Shown here piece by piece: positions 61,264 through 64,000 of a DNA stretch of 64,000 nucleotides (the first letter of the stretch is position 1; each line of letters opens with the position of its first letter). Location: NCBI GenBank assembly GCA_003105035.1, contig PQAL01000038.1:122000-185999 (forward strand). The letters run 5' to 3'. This DNA comes from Anaerolineales bacterium. GTDB lineage: Bacteria > Chloroflexota > Anaerolineae > Anaerolineales > UBA4823. A model generated the notes under the pieces. That model saw only the letters and a list, made by a program, of their open reading frames with translations. It ran no database searches and was not told the DNA's origin. The translations under genes and the position numbers were made by a program.

Positions 61264-61938
61264 ATGATGAGTCTTATCCATCCAATCAGCCTGAACGCAA
61301 CCATCGATGCATGTTCAGAGGAATTCTTCTATGGTAAGCCCATCCCGGTGCCCCTCCGCAAGGACCTGGCGGCAATGCTTATCAACCGCCAGATCCTATC
61401 CGGGTCAAATTCTGGATTTTTCATCCCGTTTGCTGCCGAGCCCAAGGACCAAATCCGCATGTTTACCGGGGAGACCCTGCACACCGAGCTGGCCTCCCGC
61501 CACCTGCCGCTTATCGAAGCCACCAGGCTGCTTGTCCTGTTAGCCGTGGAGAATGAAGCCTCCCATAAATCGACCCAATTGGCGAATCAACGTATGAGCA
61601 GGATGTGCTACAGCAGGTTCTGTTCCTCAGGAGAATGTCGTGCTCTAACAGTCGCTTACATGCGCTATATGATCGTCCAGGACACTCCAGAAGCCAATGA
61701 ACGGTTAAGCCAGTTTTTGGAACATTTGAAAGCTCAGCGTGATGGGAAGGGTCGTTGGCGCGGTTTTCCTTATCACTACACCCTGCTGATGCTTTCCGAG
61801 TTAAGCGAGCCATTGGCCAGAAGTGAGCTTAAATACGCGCATCCCATCCTTGAAAAACTGGCCGGCCAGGCCAAACCAGAAGAACCCTGCGTAGATCGTC
61901 GGCAGGCGATCATCCGAACAATTCTATCGAGGAGTTGA
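61264..61938 (+). CDS. Conserved-looking protein of unknown function
   Basis: A 224-residue soluble protein with a strong AGGGGGAG ribosome site before ATG 61264. I recognise no domain. The middle contains RMCYSRFCSSGECRALTVAY with three Cys in 12 residues, possibly a metal site, and helical segments around it (LIEATRLLVLLAVENEAS, FPYHYTLLMLSELSEPLARS). It lies four bases before the tag gene, so a link with DNA-damage handling is possible but unproven. Confidence 0.6.
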   Translation: MMSLIHPISLNATIDACSEEFFYGKPIPVPLRKDLAAMLINRQILSGSNSGFFIPFAAEPKDQIRMFTGETLHTELASRHLPLIEATRLLVLLAVENEASHKSTQLANQRMSRMCYSRFCSSGECRALTVAYMRYMIVQDTPEANERLSQFLEHLKAQRDGKGRWRGFPYHYTLLMLSELSEPLARSELKYAHPILEKLAGQAKPEEPCVDRRQAIIRTILSRS

Positions 61939-61942
61939 AACA

Positions 61943-62521
61943 ATGCCAACACGCTGTTTTTGGGCCGATACATCCGACCAACTCTATCTGGACTACCATG
62001 ATCGGGAATGGGGTGTGCCAGTCCATGATGATCGGTTATTATTTGAGTTCCTGATCTTAGAAGGTGCTCAAGCTGGTCTCAGCTGGTACACCATCCTAAA
62101 AAAGCGGCCGAATTATCTGCGGGCTTTCGATGGGTTTGATCCATATAAAATTGCCACCTATGATGTACGCAAAGTAGCCGATCTCCTGGCTGATCCGGGT
62201 ATCATCCGCAATCGCCTCAAGATCAATGCTGCCATACGGAATGCTCAGGCATTCATTAAGATCACTCAGGAATTTGGCAGCTTTGATGCCTATTTATGGC
62301 AGTTCGTTGGCGGTAAACCGATTGTCAACAATTGGACATCCGGCCATGAGATACCCGCCGAGACGGAAATATCCCGCCGGATGAGCAAAGATCTGCTCCA
62401 CCGCGGATTCAAGTTCGTGGGGCCAACAATCTGTTATGCCCACATGCAGGCCGTCGGTTTAGTGAATGATCACACCACCGATTGCTTTCGCTACAGTGAG
62501 ATTCTCGACCTATCTTGCTAA
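61943..62521 (+). CDS. tag: DNA-3-methyladenine glycosylase I
   Basis: A 192-residue protein. CFWADTSDQLYLDYHDREWG has the N-terminal zinc Cys and His, LLFEFLILEGAQAGLSWYTI is the family core, and YAHMQAVGLVNDHTTDCFRY carries the C-terminal zinc His and Cys. Tag removes 3-methyladenine from DNA in base-excision repair. The ribosome site GAGGAG sits inside the end of the preceding gene, so the two are coupled. Confidence 0.95.
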   Translation: MPTRCFWADTSDQLYLDYHDREWGVPVHDDRLLFEFLILEGAQAGLSWYTILKKRPNYLRAFDGFDPYKIATYDVRKVADLLADPGIIRNRLKINAAIRNAQAFIKITQEFGSFDAYLWQFVGGKPIVNNWTSGHEIPAETEISRRMSKDLLHRGFKFVGPTICYAHMQAVGLVNDHTTDCFRYSEILDLSC

Positions 62522-62706
62522 TCCTTATCATTCATTTACTACACTGCCTCGCCTATCATTCAGGTATCGGGAAGGTGGTACAATAACAAGCCGTTGGACA
62601 CCAGGATGCTGTTGAAACGAACTTTTAGCTTGTATTTCAGGGTTTCACCATAGGCTTTCGGCCTGACAGCGGTGATTGAGAACCTGTTATCACATCGAGG
62701 ATATGT

Positions 62707-63678
62707 ATGTCGCAGGACCAATTCGAATACCGTTCATTTGCACCCAACCGGGATATCCCCAGGCTCGTGTCACTTTATGCTGCCATTGAAAACACTGACC
62801 AGGAAGGTAATCAGGTCAGCGAGGCTATCCTGACGCAGCAATTGAGCCTGCCTGGGCACGATCCACTTAAAGATCGCTGGGTTGTCGATGAACCTGGTGA
62901 TGGTTCCTTTATGATCGGATCTGCCCTGCTTCGAGCAGGCTCTCAATCGTCTTCAGTCAGCGCTAACATCGTCGTTCATCCTGATTGGCGCCACAAGGGG
63001 GTTGGTTCCGGTCTGCTTTCCATGGTTAAACAACGTGCTCTCCAGCTCGGGGGCAGGTCGCTTGAGATCTATGCCAGTGCCAAACACCCATCCGCCCAAG
63101 GTTTCCTGAAGAAGCACAGATTTACCGCCATGGGTGCCTATACCGAATTGCGTCTCGCTGGAGATGTTAAATTACCCCCCGTGATTTGGCCCTACGGATA
63201 TACAATGAAGCCCTACTCGGAAGTGAACAATCTCACGACCCTCACCGAGGCCATGAATCTAGCCTATATCCCTCTTTGGGGACACCAGGAAGTCACCAAA
63301 GAGCAGATGTCTGCCTGGTTACCAGATTTCGTACCGGATGGGATCTTCCTGGTTTTCTCCGAAAAAGGCCGCGTGGTCGGTATCGGCCGCGTTGAGGCTT
63401 CTCCTGGGCGTACCAAAAAGAATGGCATGCCTACCGGTTATATCGATGCCCCAGGGGTGGTTCCGCAGCATCGTCGGCTTGACCTGTACCGGGCTTTGGT
63501 CCTCACCGGGATACGCTGGCTGCGTGAGCATGGGCAGGCTCTGATCGAGATGGAATCGTGGGGCGATAAACTGGAAGTATTGAAAATGTACCGGGAGTTA
63601 GGATTCAAAGACTCTCACCAGATGATCTGCTACCAGCTAAACTTATCTGAAGGAGATGGCAAGACTGATTCCTCTTAA
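62707..63678 (+). CDS. Tandem-GNAT acetyltransferase
   Basis: A 323-residue protein made of two GNAT domains. The first (residues ~8-155) has VVHPDWRHKGVGSGLLSMV, a complete acetyl-CoA loop. The second (~165-315) has GVVPQHRRLDLYRALVLTGI, a weaker loop, and ends with YRELGFKDSHQMICYQL. The layout is that of mycothiol-synthase-like and antibiotic-resistance-type GNATs. Substrate unknown. A terminator lies six bases after the stop. Confidence 0.83.
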   Translation: MSQDQFEYRSFAPNRDIPRLVSLYAAIENTDQEGNQVSEAILTQQLSLPGHDPLKDRWVVDEPGDGSFMIGSALLRAGSQSSSVSANIVVHPDWRHKGVGSGLLSMVKQRALQLGGRSLEIYASAKHPSAQGFLKKHRFTAMGAYTELRLAGDVKLPPVIWPYGYTMKPYSEVNNLTTLTEAMNLAYIPLWGHQEVTKEQMSAWLPDFVPDGIFLVFSEKGRVVGIGRVEASPGRTKKNGMPTGYIDAPGVVPQHRRLDLYRALVLTGIRWLREHGQALIEMESWGDKLEVLKMYRELGFKDSHQMICYQLNLSEGDGKTDSS

Positions 63679-63684
63679 ATAAAC

Positions 63685-63716
63685 GAGAGCCGGGTACGCC
63701 ACTGCCGGCTCTCTTT
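63685..63716 (+). terminator. Rho-independent terminator
   Basis: GAGAGCCGG (63685-63693) pairs perfectly with CCGGCTCTC (63705-63713) over an 11-base loop, followed by TTTAAAA. It closes the tandem-GNAT gene. Confidence 0.75.
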
Positions 63717-63845
63717 AAAAGGAGGAGAAGAAGAGAAATCGCCCTACAGCTAACATCATATCAAATTCTATTGTATCCTGCTTGACGGATAACCTACGAT
63801 TACCCTACGCTTTACCAACATTCTTGAAAGCTGAGAAGAGAGTTT

Positions 63846-64000
63846 ATGGATCTGACAATTCGCACTGAAAACCTTGGTCGCACCTATAAGATCCGCGGTG
63901 GCAAGAAATCAGAACCCCGCTCGCTGGTCGCCCTCACTGACGTCAACCTTGAGATCCAGCCTGGTGAGCTGTTTGGCTTGCTCGGTCCCAATGGCGCCGG
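63846..64000 (+). CDS. ABC transporter ATP-binding protein, 3' end outside window
   Basis: Fifty-one codons are visible from ATG 63846 before the right edge. TIRTENLGRTYKIRGGKK is the usual first strand, ALTDVNLEIQPGELFGLLGP leads to the Walker A motif, which is cut after GPNGAG. The style (LGRTYK, GELFGLLGPNGAG) fits exporter ATPases of the drug/ABC-2 type. Nothing can be said of the permease. Confidence 0.85.
   Translation, partial: MDLTIRTENLGRTYKIRGGKKSEPRSLVALTDVNLEIQPGELFGLLGPNGA

Noticed and set aside
1..64000. CRISPR arrays, tRNA or rRNA genes, insertion sequences, phage genes
   Set aside because: No spaced direct repeats, tRNA cloverleaf, transposase or integrase motif was seen on reading both strands, though no search program was run.

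Overview
The window reads as chromosomal DNA of a Chloroflexota bacterium, most likely class Anaerolineae. This is inferred from moderate GC, Anaerolineae-like versions of the ankyrin, GT39, winged-helix and P1-peptidase proteins, and the style of the secreted Pro/Thr-rich and metalloprotease proteins. No rRNA or tRNA gene, CRISPR array, transposase or integrase was seen. No stretch over 300 bases lacks a gene.

Bases 1-45847 form one very large surface-glycan locus, all on the + strand, with short gaps and many 4-base stop/start overlaps. It opens with three tandem paralogous GT-B glycosyltransferases (1-4224), two further related transferases around an AT-rich membrane protein (4221-8165), and a PIG-L deacetylase. 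A promoter overlapped by a near-perfect 31-bp palindrome (8878-8911) precedes a winged-helix regulator (8958-9470), so a main transcription unit probably starts there. It continues with a sugar epimerase, GDP-fucose-synthase-like protein, ABC-2 exporter (Wzm/Wzt with a C-terminal substrate domain), capsule-type transferases and methyltransferases. A first nonulosonic-acid-like cassette follows (pseB, RmlD-like reductase, NeuB with SAF domain, SpsF-type cytidylyltransferase; 16198-21246). A second block (24067-34217) holds Gfo/Idh and SDR oxidoreductases, a CMP-sugar synthetase fused to a HAD phosphatase, a NeuB lacking the SAF domain, a third cytidylyltransferase, a hydroxyacid dehydrogenase and another SDR. 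It ends in a DUF115/GT42-like protein that could be the transferase for such sugars. After an AT-rich membrane protein come GT39 and GT2 enzymes, the complete dTDP-L-rhamnose set in the order rfbC-rfbB-rfbA-rfbD, wecB and a last GT2. The simplest reading is a rhamnose-containing glycan decorated with unusual nine-carbon acids and methyl groups, exported by an ABC system onto an S-layer or other surface proteins.

Bases 45864-49239 encode two secreted or membrane-anchored proteins (a Pro/Thr-rich protein and a large HEXXH metalloprotease), each closed by a strong terminator. They are plausible surface proteins, possibly glycan acceptors.

Bases 49410-64000 are ordinary housekeeping and stress genes: a YtxH protein, etfBA, coaBC, a P1-family peptidase, an S9 peptidase and a GH13 amylase (both on -), an ankyrin-repeat pseudogene with two in-frame stops, and an alkyltransferase-like DNA-repair protein under a promoter containing a LexA-type GAAC-N4-GTTC site. 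Then come a protein with an extreme Asp/Glu tail, an alpha/beta hydrolase, two GNAT proteins, an unknown protein, DNA-3-methyladenine glycosylase I, and the start of an ABC-transporter ATPase cut by the right edge.
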